Assembly (NCBI RefSeq): GCF_042668085.1
Contig: NZ_JBHVBO010000004.1
Span: 1-64,000 of the forward strand
Origin: Isoptericola sp042668085
GTDB taxonomy: Bacteria > Actinomycetota > Actinomycetes > Actinomycetales > Cellulomonadaceae
Reading direction: 5' to 3'
Length of the DNA stretch: 64,000 nt
The notes under the pieces are model-generated. The model had not been told where the DNA came from, did no database searches, and saw only the letters and a program-made list of their open reading frames with translations. The first letter of the stretch is position 1, and each line of letters begins with the position of its first letter. Below, piece by piece: positions 48,198-56,580 of this stretch. The position numbers and the translations under genes were made by a program.

Positions 48198-51100
48198 GCC
48201 GGCCCGTCCGGCCCGAGCTCCTGGTCCGCCTCCCCCGCGAGGCGGACCAGGAGCTCCTCCGCGCGCGCCACCAGCTCGTCGTTGCCGAGGGCCTCGGCCC
48301 GCCGCTCGGCCGCGCCGACGATCTCGGCACCGCGCCCGCCGAGGGCGTCCGCCACCTCGACGCGCAGGCGGTCGAGCCGCAGCGCGGGCAGGTCCTGGCG
48401 CGCGCCCAGCCGGCCCGCGAGCGCCAGCAGCTCGGCCCCCTCGGCCGCGCGGCCGTCGTCCTGCCCGGGGCCGTCCCCGCCCGCCGGGCCGCCGCCCAGG
48501 CAGGCCCAGCAGGCGACGCCCACCGACGACGTCGCGAGGACCGGCCGGTCGACGAACCCGCGCCCGTCGCCCCGCAAGCGCCGGCCCACGTCGACGATCC
48601 GGCGCACGAGCCCGCCGTCGTCGGCCCCCGCCTGCACCCGGCGGACGAGGGTGGCCGACGCGAGCAGCAGGAACCACGGCGCCGCGTCGCCCTGCGGCTG
48701 GCCGGCCCCGAAGGTCTCGAGCGCCCGTCCCAGGCGGACGAGCGCCTCCGCGCGATCCCCGCGCGCCCACGCCAGCTCGCCCCGTCCCAGCTCGACGACG
48801 CCGCGGGCCTGGGCCTCCCGCCCGTCGAGGCCGCCGTCGGCGGCGGGCACCATGGACTCGACGAGGGCCTCGGCGGCATCGAGGTGCCCCAGCGTGAGAG
48901 CGGAGCCCAGCTCGATCCACCGCACCTGCCACTGCATCTCCTCGGCGCCGATCGCGGCGACGCCGTCCTTCGCGGCGGCGACCCAGCGCGCGGCCTCCTC
49001 GGCCTCGCCGTGCTCCGTGAGGAACGACGCCAGGACCATCGCCGTCATGGCCGCGGCCGCCGCGTCGTCGATCCCGCGGGCGACGTCGTGCGCGGCGCGC
49101 GCCAGCTCGACGGCGCGCGCGATCTCCCCGTCGTTCTCGCGCTGCTGTGCCTCGAACATGTGCCCGAGGAGCGCCGTGTACCCGTCCTGCGACCGCTGCA
49201 GCCGGGCGAGCACCTCCATCGACTCCTCGGGCGTCCGCGCCAGGACGAGATCGGCGAGCTCGCGCGTGCGGGCCCCCACCGTCGCGCTGGTGCGCAGCAG
49301 GCGCCGCAGCCGCGCCAGGGGGCGCGCCGCCGTGCCCGGCACCCCGAAGACCGAGGCCGCCGCGATCGCCTCGAGGGCGATCGCCGTGGCGTCCGTGTGC
49401 TCCTCGGGCACCGGCCATCCCTCGAGGGCGTGCAGCACGCCGGGCACCAGTCCGACGACCCGTTCCTCGGCGCCGCGCACCGCCCAGCTCCCGAGCAGCG
49501 CGACGAACCCGTGCACCACGACCTCCGGGCGGCCGAGCTCCATCGCGCGCCGGACCGCGAAGAGCAGGTTCTCCTGCTCGCGGCCCAGCTCCGCGACGGC
49601 CTCGCGCTGGCGCGGCGACAGCATGCGCGACGCGCACCGTCGGGCCACCCGGAGGGCCCAGGCCAGGACGGCGTCGTCGGCCGTCGCGCCCTCGTGCGCG
49701 TCCGCGAGGCGCAGCAGCCCGAACTCCCGCACCGTCTCGACCATGCGGTAGCGGGAGGCGCCGTCGGCCTCCTCGACCCGCACGAGCGACTGCAGCACGA
49801 GCGCGTCGACGTCGTCGTCCACCCGCCACCCGGCGGCGTCCGGCAGCAGCGAGCGCGCCGCCTCCGAGGAGAACCCGTCGGGCAGGACGGCCGCTCGCCG
49901 CCACAGCGCCTGCTGGCCGGGCGTCAGCAGGTTCCAGCTCCAGTCCAGCACGGCCTCGAGGGTGCGGTGCCGGTCCGGGACGGACCGGTCGCGCACCCGC
50001 AGCAGGGCGAAGCGCTCGTCGAGCCGCTGCTCCACCTCCGCGACGCTCAGGGTGCGGACACGCGCGGCCGCGAGCTCGATCGCCAGCGGCAGCCCGTCCA
50101 GCCGGGCGCACAGCCGTGCCACCGCCGCGCGGTCCAGGAGCGCGTCCGGGCGGACGGCGCGGGCGCGCTCGACGAACAGGCGCACGGCGGGCCCGCCGTC
50201 CTCGTCCGTCGGGTCGGCGCCGAGCGGGGCCGGCTCGTACACGGCCTCGTCCTCGAGCAGCAGCGGGGTGCGGCTGGTCGCCAGCACCCTCAGGCGCGAC
50301 GACACCCCCAGCAGGAGGCCCGCCCACCAGGCCGCCCCCTCCACGACGTGCTCGCAGTTGTCGAGCACCACGAGGGCGTCGACGTCGCGCAGCCGGGCGG
50401 TGATCTCCCCCACCAGATCCCGCACCTGGAGCCGGTCGGCCAGCCGCAGCGACCCCGCGCCGGGCGCGACGCCGAGGGCGTCGGCCACTGCGAGGACGAC
50501 GTCGTCGTCCGAGCGCACGCCCACCAGCTCCACGACGACGACCAGCCCGGCACCCGGGACGGACCGTCGCGCGACCTCCTGCGCGAGCCGCGTCTTGCCG
50601 AGCCCGCCCGGGCCGAGGACGGTCACCAGGCGGGACGTGGTGAGGGCCTCGCGCACCGCGGCGACGTCCCCCTCCCGGCCGAGGAGCGGCGTCGGGTAGC
50701 TCCGCAGCCCGCGGGCCGTCCCGCCGTCCGGCACCGTGGCACCCGTGGCACCCGGGGCGCCCGGCGCAGCCCCTGGGGACGGCCGGGGCGCGACGGTCTG
50801 CTCGTCCGCGGTGCCCCGCCCTCCGGCGTCCGCCGCGAGGCGTTCGTAGAGCGCGACCGTGGCGGGCCCCGGGTCGCTGCCCAGCTCCCGGACCAGCACG
50901 GAGCGCAGCCGGGTGAACACGCGCAGCGCCTCCTCGGGCCGGCCGAGCCCGCCGAGCGCGCCCATGAGCGCGCGGGCCGCGTCCTCGTCGGCAGGGTCCG
51001 CGGCGACGTCCGCCCCGGCGAGCTCGGCGACCACGGCGTGCTGCCCGTCAGCCTCCGCCGCGTCCCGGCGCACCACCCGCAGCTCGCCCCGACAGCGACC

Positions 51101-51616
51101 GGCCACCGTGGCGAGCTCGCGCGCGACGGCGGCGAACTCGCCGCCCTCGAGGTCACCGCCGGGCGCCCCGTCCCACAGCCCGAGGGCCTGCTCCGCCGTC
51201 GCCGCCGCGGAGGACGGGTCGCCCGCCACGAGCTCGCGGCGGGCCGCCGCCAGGGCGTCGCGCGCGAGCGCGAGGTCCGACGGCACGCCCAGGGCGTACC
51301 CCGTCTCGGTCGCCCGCACGATGCCCCGGCCGGCCACGGCCCGCAGCCGCGAGACCAGGTTCTGCAGCGCGGCCCGCGGGTCGGCCGGCAACGACTCCTG
51401 CCAGAGCCGGTCGACCAGGGAGGCGGACGCGACGCCGCGCGCGCCCCCGAGGGCGAGCAGGGCCACGAGCGCGGCGGCACGGGCGCCGCGCGGGGCCCGC
51501 GCCCCGCCGTCCGGCACCGCGACACGGACCGGGCCGAGCACGCGCACCCGTGGGGTCTCCACGCCGCCCGGGGCACCGCGGTCGGGCCCGGCGTCGCGGT
51601 CGGAGGCGTCACCCAC
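48179..51616 (-). CDS. Large SARP/AfsR-type transcriptional regulator with NB-ARC and TPR domains
   Basis: 1145 residues from GTG 51616. Residues 22-110 are the OmpR-like winged helix of SARPs (VRVLGPVRVAVPDGG, PRAALQNLVSRLR); 115-262 the BTAD helical domain; a disordered Pro/Gly linker (265-305); then an AfsR-type NTPase with Walker A LGPGGLGKTR (334-343) and Walker B ALVVLDNCEH, RTPLL and the winged domain WSWNLLTPGQQALW; and a C-terminal TPR-like helical array (about 650-1120). AfsR-class proteins activate secondary-metabolite or export genes. DrrAB beside it and the 11-bp-phased repeats upstream of drrA make that exporter a likely target. Its last codons contain a strong hairpin. Confidence 0.92.
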   Translation of the reverse strand: MGDASDRDAGPDRGAPGGVETPRVRVLGPVRVAVPDGGARAPRGARAAALVALLALGGARGVASASLVDRLWQESLPADPRAALQNLVSRLRAVAGRGIVRATETGYALGVPSDLALARDALAAARRELVAGDPSSAAATAEQALGLWDGAPGGDLEGGEFAAVARELATVAGRCRGELRVVRRDAAEADGQHAVVAELAGADVAADPADEDAARALMGALGGLGRPEEALRVFTRLRSVLVRELGSDPGPATVALYERLAADAGGRGTADEQTVAPRPSPGAAPGAPGATGATVPDGGTARGLRSYPTPLLGREGDVAAVREALTTSRLVTVLGPGGLGKTRLAQEVARRSVPGAGLVVVVELVGVRSDDDVVLAVADALGVAPGAGSLRLADRLQVRDLVGEITARLRDVDALVVLDNCEHVVEGAAWWAGLLLGVSSRLRVLATSRTPLLLEDEAVYEPAPLGADPTDEDGGPAVRLFVERARAVRPDALLDRAAVARLCARLDGLPLAIELAAARVRTLSVAEVEQRLDERFALLRVRDRSVPDRHRTLEAVLDWSWNLLTPGQQALWRRAAVLPDGFSSEAARSLLPDAAGWRVDDDVDALVLQSLVRVEEADGASRYRMVETVREFGLLRLADAHEGATADDAVLAWALRVARRCASRMLSPRQREAVAELGREQENLLFAVRRAMELGRPEVVVHGFVALLGSWAVRGAEERVVGLVPGVLHALEGWPVPEEHTDATAIALEAIAAASVFGVPGTAARPLARLRRLLRTSATVGARTRELADLVLARTPEESMEVLARLQRSQDGYTALLGHMFEAQQRENDGEIARAVELARAAHDVARGIDDAAAAAMTAMVLASFLTEHGEAEEAARWVAAAKDGVAAIGAEEMQWQVRWIELGSALTLGHLDAAEALVESMVPAADGGLDGREAQARGVVELGRGELAWARGDRAEALVRLGRALETFGAGQPQGDAAPWFLLLASATLVRRVQAGADDGGLVRRIVDVGRRLRGDGRGFVDRPVLATSSVGVACWACLGGGPAGGDGPGQDDGRAAEGAELLALAGRLGARQDLPALRLDRLRVEVADALGGRGAEIVGAAERRAEALGNDELVARAEELLVRLAGEADQELGPDGPAQAFFM
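48215..48256. terminator. 18-bp perfect stem-loop in the 3' end of the SARP gene, terminator for drrAB
   Basis: Arms GAGCTCCTGGTCCGCCTC and its exact complement, 6-nt loop, no mismatch. It begins 18 nt after the drrB stop, so it can end the exporter transcript. Because the genes overlap, it lies within codons of the regulator, about 36 nt before that gene's stop. Confidence 0.7.
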
Positions 51617-51624
51617 GCCTGGGG

Positions 51625-51630
51625 AGCCTA
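51625..51630 (-). promoter_or_regulatory. Candidate -10 element of the SARP gene
   Basis: TAGGCT on minus, 8 nt before the GTG at 51616. Confidence 0.4.
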
Positions 51631-51638
51631 CCGGCGCC

Positions 51639-52283
51639 TCAGGCCGTGCGCCGGTACGGCCAGGGCGCGTCGACGTCGCGCAACGACGCCCAGCCTCCCG
51701 CGCGGCTCGCGGCCGCGGCGAGGATGCCCACCACGGCCGACGGGTTGTGCAGGCTGCCGTCCAGGACCAGCGCCACCGCCTCGTCGAGCGGCACCCGGCG
51801 CACCTCCATGTCGGCCTCCTCCGCCGTGCGCAGGTGGCGGTCCGCCTCGGGCACGTCCGTGAGGCCGCGGGCCAGGAAGATCCGGACCGCCTCGTTGCTG
51901 CTGCCCGGTGTCGTGGCGTAGTCGGCGAGCACCGCCCACCGCTGCGCGGCGACGTCGGCCTCCTCGGCGAGCTCGCGGGCCGCCGCGTCCACGGCGGGCT
52001 CGCCGGCGACGTCCAGCAGCCCGGCGGGCACCTCCCACAGGTACGACCGGACGGGGTGACGGTACTGCCGCAGGAGCAGCACGCGGTCCTGGTCGTCCAG
52101 GGCCACGATGGCGACCGCCCCCGGGTGGTCGACGTACTCGCGGGTCACGACGCCCGCCTCGCCCAGGTCGGCGTCCTCCCGCACGAGGTCGATGACGCGG
52201 CCCCGGTGCAGCGTCGTGCGCTGCAGGACGGGGCGCGGGTCGATCTCGTCGGCGACGGCGCGCGTGATCGGCTCGCCGCTCAC
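51639..52283 (-). CDS. NUDIX hydrolase (ADP-ribose pyrophosphatase-like)
   Basis: 214 residues from GTG 52283, overlapping the pyrG stop (GTGA). The NUDIX box is GLLDVAGEPAVDAAARELAE followed by EADV, i.e. G-x5-E-x7-RELxEEA, with the upstream strand VLLLRQYRHPVRSYLWEVPAG typical of ADP-ribose pyrophosphatases. It likely cleaves ADP-ribose or a related nucleotide sugar. Placement after pyrG matches Rv1699-Rv1700 in M. tuberculosis. Confidence 0.92.
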   Translation of the reverse strand: MSGEPITRAVADEIDPRPVLQRTTLHRGRVIDLVREDADLGEAGVVTREYVDHPGAVAIVALDDQDRVLLLRQYRHPVRSYLWEVPAGLLDVAGEPAVDAAARELAEEADVAAQRWAVLADYATTPGSSNEAVRIFLARGLTDVPEADRHLRTAEEADMEVRRVPLDEAVALVLDGSLHNPSAVVGILAAAASRAGGWASLRDVDAPWPYRRTA

Positions 52284-53965
52284 GCCTGGTTCCCCTGGCG
52301 CTCGAGCGCGGCGGCCACGAGGCCGGAGAACAGGGGGTGCGAACGGGTGGGGCGCGACTTGAACTCCGGGTGCGCCTGGGTGCTCACGTAGTAGGGGTGC
52401 ACGTCCGCGGGCAGCTCGACGAACTCGACGAGCTGGGCGTCGGGCGACGTGCCGGAGAAGACCAGGCCGGCCTCCTCGAGCTGGGCGCGGTACGTGTTGT
52501 TGACTTCGTACCGGTGCCGGTGGCGCTCCGACACCCGCTCGCTCCCGTACGCCTTGGCGACGACCGAACCGGCCCCGAGGTGCGCGTCGTACGCCCCGAG
52601 CCGCATGGTGCCGCCCAGGTCGCCCTCGCCGCCCACGATCGCCAGCTGCTCGGCCATCGTCGCGATGACCGGGTGCGTGCTGTTCGGGTCGAACTCGGTG
52701 GACGACGCGTCCTCGAGCCCGAGCACGTTGCGCGCGTACTCGATGACCATCGACTGCAGGCCGAGGCAGATGCCGAGCGTCGGGACGAGGTTCTCGCGCG
52801 CCCAGCGCAGGGCGCCGACCTTGCCGTCGATGCCGCGCACGCCGAAGCCGCCGGGCACCAGCACCGCGTCGACGCCCTCCAGCGCCTCCTGCGCACCCTC
52901 CGGGGTCTGGCAGTCGTCGGCGGCCACCCACCGGATGCCGACCTTCGCGTCGTTGTCGAAGCCGCCGGCGCGCAGCGCCTCGGTCACCGACAGGTACGCG
53001 TCGGGCAGGTCGATGTACTTGCCGACGAGCGCGATCTCGACGTTGTGCTCGGGTTCGTGCACCCGCTCCAGGAGCTGGCTCCAGCCGTCCCAGTCGACGT
53101 CGTGGAAGGGCAGGTCCAGGCGGCGCACGACGTAGGCGTCCAGGCCCTCGGCGTGCAGCACCCGCGGGATGTCGTAGATGCTCGGCGCGTCGACGGCGTT
53201 GACGACGGCCTCGTTGTCGACGTCGCACATGAGCGCGATCTTGCGCTTGATCGACTCCGGGACCACGCGGTCGGCGCGCAGCACGATCGCGTCGGGCTGG
53301 ATGCCGATGGAGCGCAGCGCCGCCACCGAGTGCTGGGTCGGCTTCGTCTTCAGCTCGCCCGACGGGCCGATGTAGGGCACGAGCGAGACGTGCAGGAAGA
53401 AGCAGTCGTCGCGGCCGAGCTCGTGCCGCACCTGGCGCGCGGCCTCGAGGAACGGCTGCGACTCGATGTCGCCGACGGTGCCGCCGATCTCGGTGATGAT
53501 CACGTCGACGTCGGGGCTCGCCTGGTCGCGCATGCGCGACTTGATCTCGTCCGTGATGTGCGGGATCACCTGGACCGTGTCACCGAGGTACTCGCCGCGG
53601 CGCTCCTTGGCGATCACGCGGGAGTAGACCTGGCCGGTCGTGACGTTCGAGGAGGCCGGCAGCTCGACGTCGAGGAACCGCTCGTAGTGACCGATGTCGA
53701 GGTCTGTCTCGGCGCCGTCCTCGGTGACGAAGACCTCGCCGTGCTGGAACGGGTTCATCGTGCCCGGGTCCACGTTGAGGTACGGGTCGAGCTTCTGCAT
53801 CGTGACCCGCAGGCCCCGCGAGCGCAGCAGGCGCCCGAGCGAGGAGGCGGTGAGTCCCTTGCCGAGCGACGAGGCGACACCGCCCGTCACGAAGATGTGC
53901 CGCGTCTGGTGCGTGGCACCCGTGCGGCTGGAGGAGCGGGGCTGGAGTCGATTGGTGTCGGCCAC
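52280..53965 (-). CDS. pyrG: CTP synthase
   Basis: 561 residues from GTG 53965 with GGAG 6 nt upstream. The synthetase half has HIFVTGGVASSLGKGLTASS (P-loop), LDPYLNVDPGTMNPFQHGEV and GTVGDIES; the glutaminase half has VPGGFGVRGIDGK, LGICLGLQ (catalytic Cys) and the final HPEFKSRPTRSHPLF. It aminates UTP to CTP with glutamine. The overlapping ATG frame that begins at 53975 is out of phase and not coding. Confidence 0.97.
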   Translation of the reverse strand: MADTNRLQPRSSSRTGATHQTRHIFVTGGVASSLGKGLTASSLGRLLRSRGLRVTMQKLDPYLNVDPGTMNPFQHGEVFVTEDGAETDLDIGHYERFLDVELPASSNVTTGQVYSRVIAKERRGEYLGDTVQVIPHITDEIKSRMRDQASPDVDVIITEIGGTVGDIESQPFLEAARQVRHELGRDDCFFLHVSLVPYIGPSGELKTKPTQHSVAALRSIGIQPDAIVLRADRVVPESIKRKIALMCDVDNEAVVNAVDAPSIYDIPRVLHAEGLDAYVVRRLDLPFHDVDWDGWSQLLERVHEPEHNVEIALVGKYIDLPDAYLSVTEALRAGGFDNDAKVGIRWVAADDCQTPEGAQEALEGVDAVLVPGGFGVRGIDGKVGALRWARENLVPTLGICLGLQSMVIEYARNVLGLEDASSTEFDPNSTHPVIATMAEQLAIVGGEGDLGGTMRLGAYDAHLGAGSVVAKAYGSERVSERHRHRYEVNNTYRAQLEEAGLVFSGTSPDAQLVEFVELPADVHPYYVSTQAHPEFKSRPTRSHPLFSGLVAAALERQGNQA

Positions 53966-53973
53966 GGAACTCC

Positions 53974-53979
53974 ATGCTA
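53974..53979 (-). promoter_or_regulatory. -10 element of pyrG
   Basis: TAGCAT on minus, 8 nt before the GTG of pyrG. Confidence 0.4.
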
Positions 53980-53988
53980 ACAGCGGGT

Positions 53989-54008
53989 GGCCCGCCGGCA
54001 CGCGGGCC
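53989..54008 (-). terminator. Hairpin between murJ and pyrG
   Basis: GGCCCGC/GCGGGCC, a 7-bp perfect stem with a 6-nt loop, between the murJ stop and the pyrG promoter; likely ends the murJ transcript. Confidence 0.5.
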
Positions 54009-54023
54009 GCGCGGTGCGTCTGG

Positions 54024-55691
54024 TCACTCGGCGGGCCGGTCGGCCGGTTCGGCCGGTTCGGCGGACGCGTCCGCGGGCACCGGGCGGCCGCGGCGCGCGA
54101 TCCCCGTGACGGCGGAGCGGTCGGCGACCAGGAAGCCGCCCACGACGACGCCGCCCGCGACCAGGGCGGCGAGCACGCCCACCCCCAGCGCCAGCAGGAT
54201 CGCGGCGTCCGCCGGGAGCAGCGCACCCGACAGGAGCGAACCCGCCCAGGAGCCCAGCGCCGTGGCCACGACGAGCACGACGAGGGTCCGCGGGACCCCC
54301 CGCAGCGCCTCGCGCCCGGCGAGCCGGCCGACGGCGGCGAGCAGCCCGACGGCGGCCACCGTCATGCCGAGCGAGGTCGCCAGGCCGAGCATCGCCAGGA
54401 CGCCGGCCTGGCCCCGCACGCCCGTCGCGGCGGGCAGCGCGAAGGCCGCCGCCGCCACGACCAGCCATCCTGCCGCGGTGGCGACGACCGCCGCCCGCTG
54501 GCGGTCGATCGCGTACAGCGCGCGCGACAGGTGCAGGATCAGCGCGAAGCCGAGGATCCCCGGGGCCATCCACGCCACGGCCTCGCCGAGACCGGCGACC
54601 GAGCCGGACGCGATGCGGGCGAACACCGCCTCCACGGCCTCGGAGGCGGCGACGAGCGCGCCCACCCCCAGTCCGGACACGACCAGCAGGGTCCGGGTGG
54701 TCGTGGCCAGCAGCCCGCGGAAGCGGTCGAGGCGGCCGTGCGCCACGTGCTCCGCGAGCCGCGGGAAGGCGCTCGTCGCGAGCGGGAACGCCAGCACCGC
54801 GTAGGGCAGCAGGTAGACCTGCTGGGCGAACGTGTACGTCGGGAAGGTCTGCTCCGGCCCGAACCGGAACGCCGCCCCCATGACCGCGAGCACCGACAGC
54901 TGCTGCGCCACGAGCGCCCCGACGCCCGCCAGCGCGAGGTTGCGCGCACGGGCGCCCTCTCCGCCCGGGAAGCGCAGCGTGGGGCGCAGCCGGGTGCCCG
55001 TCCGGCGCACGGGAAGCACCAGCGGCAGCGCGAGGAACGCGACGCCCGCCGTCGTCCCCCAGCCGAGCCAGGCGATGGCGGCCGTGGACAGCGCCGCGAC
55101 GTCCGCCTGGTTCCCGTCCGCCATCGCGAAGAACACGAGGTAGACGGCGATGACCGCGAGGCTGGACAGCAGCGGCGCGAAGGCCTGCCAGAAGAACCTC
55201 TTGTGCGCCTGCAGGACGCCCCCGAGCACGACCGCGAGGCCGTACAGCGGCACCTGGAGCGCGAACGTCCGCACGAAGGTGGCGGTCACGTCCACGAGCT
55301 CCGGGTGCCGGCTCATGAGCAGCCCGGCGATGGGCCCGGCGAGGATCGCGAGCAGGGCGCCGAGCGGCACGAGCACCGCGAGGGTCCACCCGAGCAGCGC
55401 CGAGGCCACCCCGGAGGTCTCCCGCGCCGAGCGCCGGGCGATCGGTCCCGCGAGCAGGGGCACGACGGCACCCGCGAGCGCACCGCCCGCGGCCACCTCG
55501 AACAGCACGTTGGGCAGCTGGTTCGCCGCGCTGTACGCCGAGCCGACGCCTTCGGTGCCCACCGCCCACGACAGCACCAGCGACCGGGCGAACCCGACCA
55601 GCCGGCTCGCCACCGTGACGACGGTGATCATCGCCGCGGCGCCGGCGAGCGTCTGCGTCGCCGCCCGCAGCCCGCCCGGGCGCGACGTCAT
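54024..55691 (-). CDS. murJ: MurJ/MviN-type lipid II flippase
   Basis: 555 residues, about 14 membrane segments of the MOP superfamily. The start TVVTVASRLVGFARSLVLSW and SAANQLPNVLFEVAAGGAL shown here as ANQLPNVLFEVAAGGAL are MurJ hallmarks, along with QVYLLPYAVLAFPLATSAFP. The acidic C-terminal tail is short and lacks the pseudokinase extension of mycobacterial MviN. It flips lipid-linked precursors across the membrane. It follows an MraY/WecA-like transferase gene (4-bp gap), so substrate maker and flippase could be paired. A dedicated glycan other than peptidoglycan is possible if another murJ exists in the genome. Confidence 0.9.
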   Translation of the reverse strand: MTSRPGGLRAATQTLAGAAAMITVVTVASRLVGFARSLVLSWAVGTEGVGSAYSAANQLPNVLFEVAAGGALAGAVVPLLAGPIARRSARETSGVASALLGWTLAVLVPLGALLAILAGPIAGLLMSRHPELVDVTATFVRTFALQVPLYGLAVVLGGVLQAHKRFFWQAFAPLLSSLAVIAVYLVFFAMADGNQADVAALSTAAIAWLGWGTTAGVAFLALPLVLPVRRTGTRLRPTLRFPGGEGARARNLALAGVGALVAQQLSVLAVMGAAFRFGPEQTFPTYTFAQQVYLLPYAVLAFPLATSAFPRLAEHVAHGRLDRFRGLLATTTRTLLVVSGLGVGALVAASEAVEAVFARIASGSVAGLGEAVAWMAPGILGFALILHLSRALYAIDRQRAAVVATAAGWLVVAAAAFALPAATGVRGQAGVLAMLGLATSLGMTVAAVGLLAAVGRLAGREALRGVPRTLVVLVVATALGSWAGSLLSGALLPADAAILLALGVGVLAALVAGGVVVGGFLVADRSAVTGIARRGRPVPADASAEPAEPADRPAE

Positions 55692-55695
55692 GGGT

Positions 55696-56580
55696 TCACT
55701 CCCCCGCGGTGGGTTCCGGCACCGGGTCCTGCCCCTCCGGGGGGCGGCGCCCCCAGCCGTCCGCGGCGCGCAGCCAGGGCGTGCGCTCGATGACGGCGGA
55801 GAAGCTCACGCGCTCCGACGCGAGGGTGAGGCCGACGACCGACGCCAGCGCGGCGAGACGCACCGCGCGCGGGGCGCCGAACGCCCACTGCGCGCCGGCC
55901 AGCGCGCCGAGCGCGTTCGCGCCGCCGTCGCCCAGCATGTCGCGCTCCGCGAGGTCCCCCGGCGCCGCGACGGCGGCCGCCCCGAGGACGACGCCGGTCG
56001 CCGCGCCCGCCGCGCCGCCCGCCACGGGCAGGCTCAGGGCCGCGGACGCCTTGAGCGCGCGACCGGGGCGCAGGTCGAGCAGGTTGAGCAGGTTGGCCGT
56101 GCCCGCGACCAAGGCGCCGTTCACCGCGACGTCGAGCAGGTGACCCGCCGCCCCGCCACGCCGCCGGGTGCCGACGGCGGCACCGGCCAGGGCCGTCGCT
56201 CCGATGCCGAGCACCTTGAGCCCGCCGGTCGTGAGGCGGCCCTGGGCGAGCGCGCCCAGGTGGCCGCGGAGGCCCTTGACGCGGGTGCTGGTGTCCTCGG
56301 CGAGGTCGTCGACGAGCCCGAACGCGGCCGCACCGGCGGTCGCGAGGGCGGCGCCGGTCCGCTCCCTACCGCCTCCCGTCGCGAGCGTCCCGGCGACGAG
56401 CCCGGCCGCGACAGCCGGACCCTCGAGCATGCTCACCGGCTCGCCGCGGTGGTTGGTGCGGGTCCAGCGCGCGGCGCCGCCGGGCGGGTCGGTCTCGAGC
56501 GCCCGCCGGGCGAGCGCCGTGCCCGCCGCCGCGACGACCGCGCCGCGCAGCAGCGCGCCCACACCTGTCCGGCCCGCCAT
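55696..56580 (-). CDS. MraY/WecA-like phospho-sugar transferase (polyprenyl-phosphate type), short
   Basis: 294 residues, shorter than MraY (~360), with about eight hydrophobic segments. Family motifs are recognisable: the early RTNHRGEPVSMLEGPAV, the Asp pair FGLVDDLAED (Asp91, Asp92), KGLRGHLGALAQGRLTTGGLK shown in part as KGLRGHLGALAQGRLTTG, the NLLNLLDLRPG loop, and MLGDGGANALGALAG with Asp218. These supply the metal and nucleophile sites, so it may be active. It would transfer a phospho-sugar to undecaprenyl phosphate. Its ATG overlaps the steB stop by one base and murJ follows. Exact substrate unknown. Confidence 0.72.
   Translation of the reverse strand: MAGRTGVGALLRGAVVAAAGTALARRALETDPPGGAARWTRTNHRGEPVSMLEGPAVAAGLVAGTLATGGGRERTGAALATAGAAAFGLVDDLAEDTSTRVKGLRGHLGALAQGRLTTGGLKVLGIGATALAGAAVGTRRRGGAAGHLLDVAVNGALVAGTANLLNLLDLRPGRALKASAALSLPVAGGAAGAATGVVLGAAAVAAPGDLAERDMLGDGGANALGALAGAQWAFGAPRAVRLAALASVVGLTLASERVSFSAVIERTPWLRAADGWGRRPPEGQDPVPEPTAGE

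Noticed and set aside
45183..50327. Very long open frame on minus (over 1700 codons) running antisense to ctaA, the aminotransferase-like gene and drrAB and out of frame with the SARP gene.
   Set aside because: It is a by-product of very high G+C. Its conceptual product is low-complexity Arg/Gly/Ala/His, while the overlapped genes have clear family motifs.
53580..53975. Frame starting at ATG 53975, four bases upstream of phase with pyrG.
   Set aside because: Out of frame with the CTP synthase motifs; the GTG at 53965 with GGAG upstream reads directly into the conserved N-terminus.
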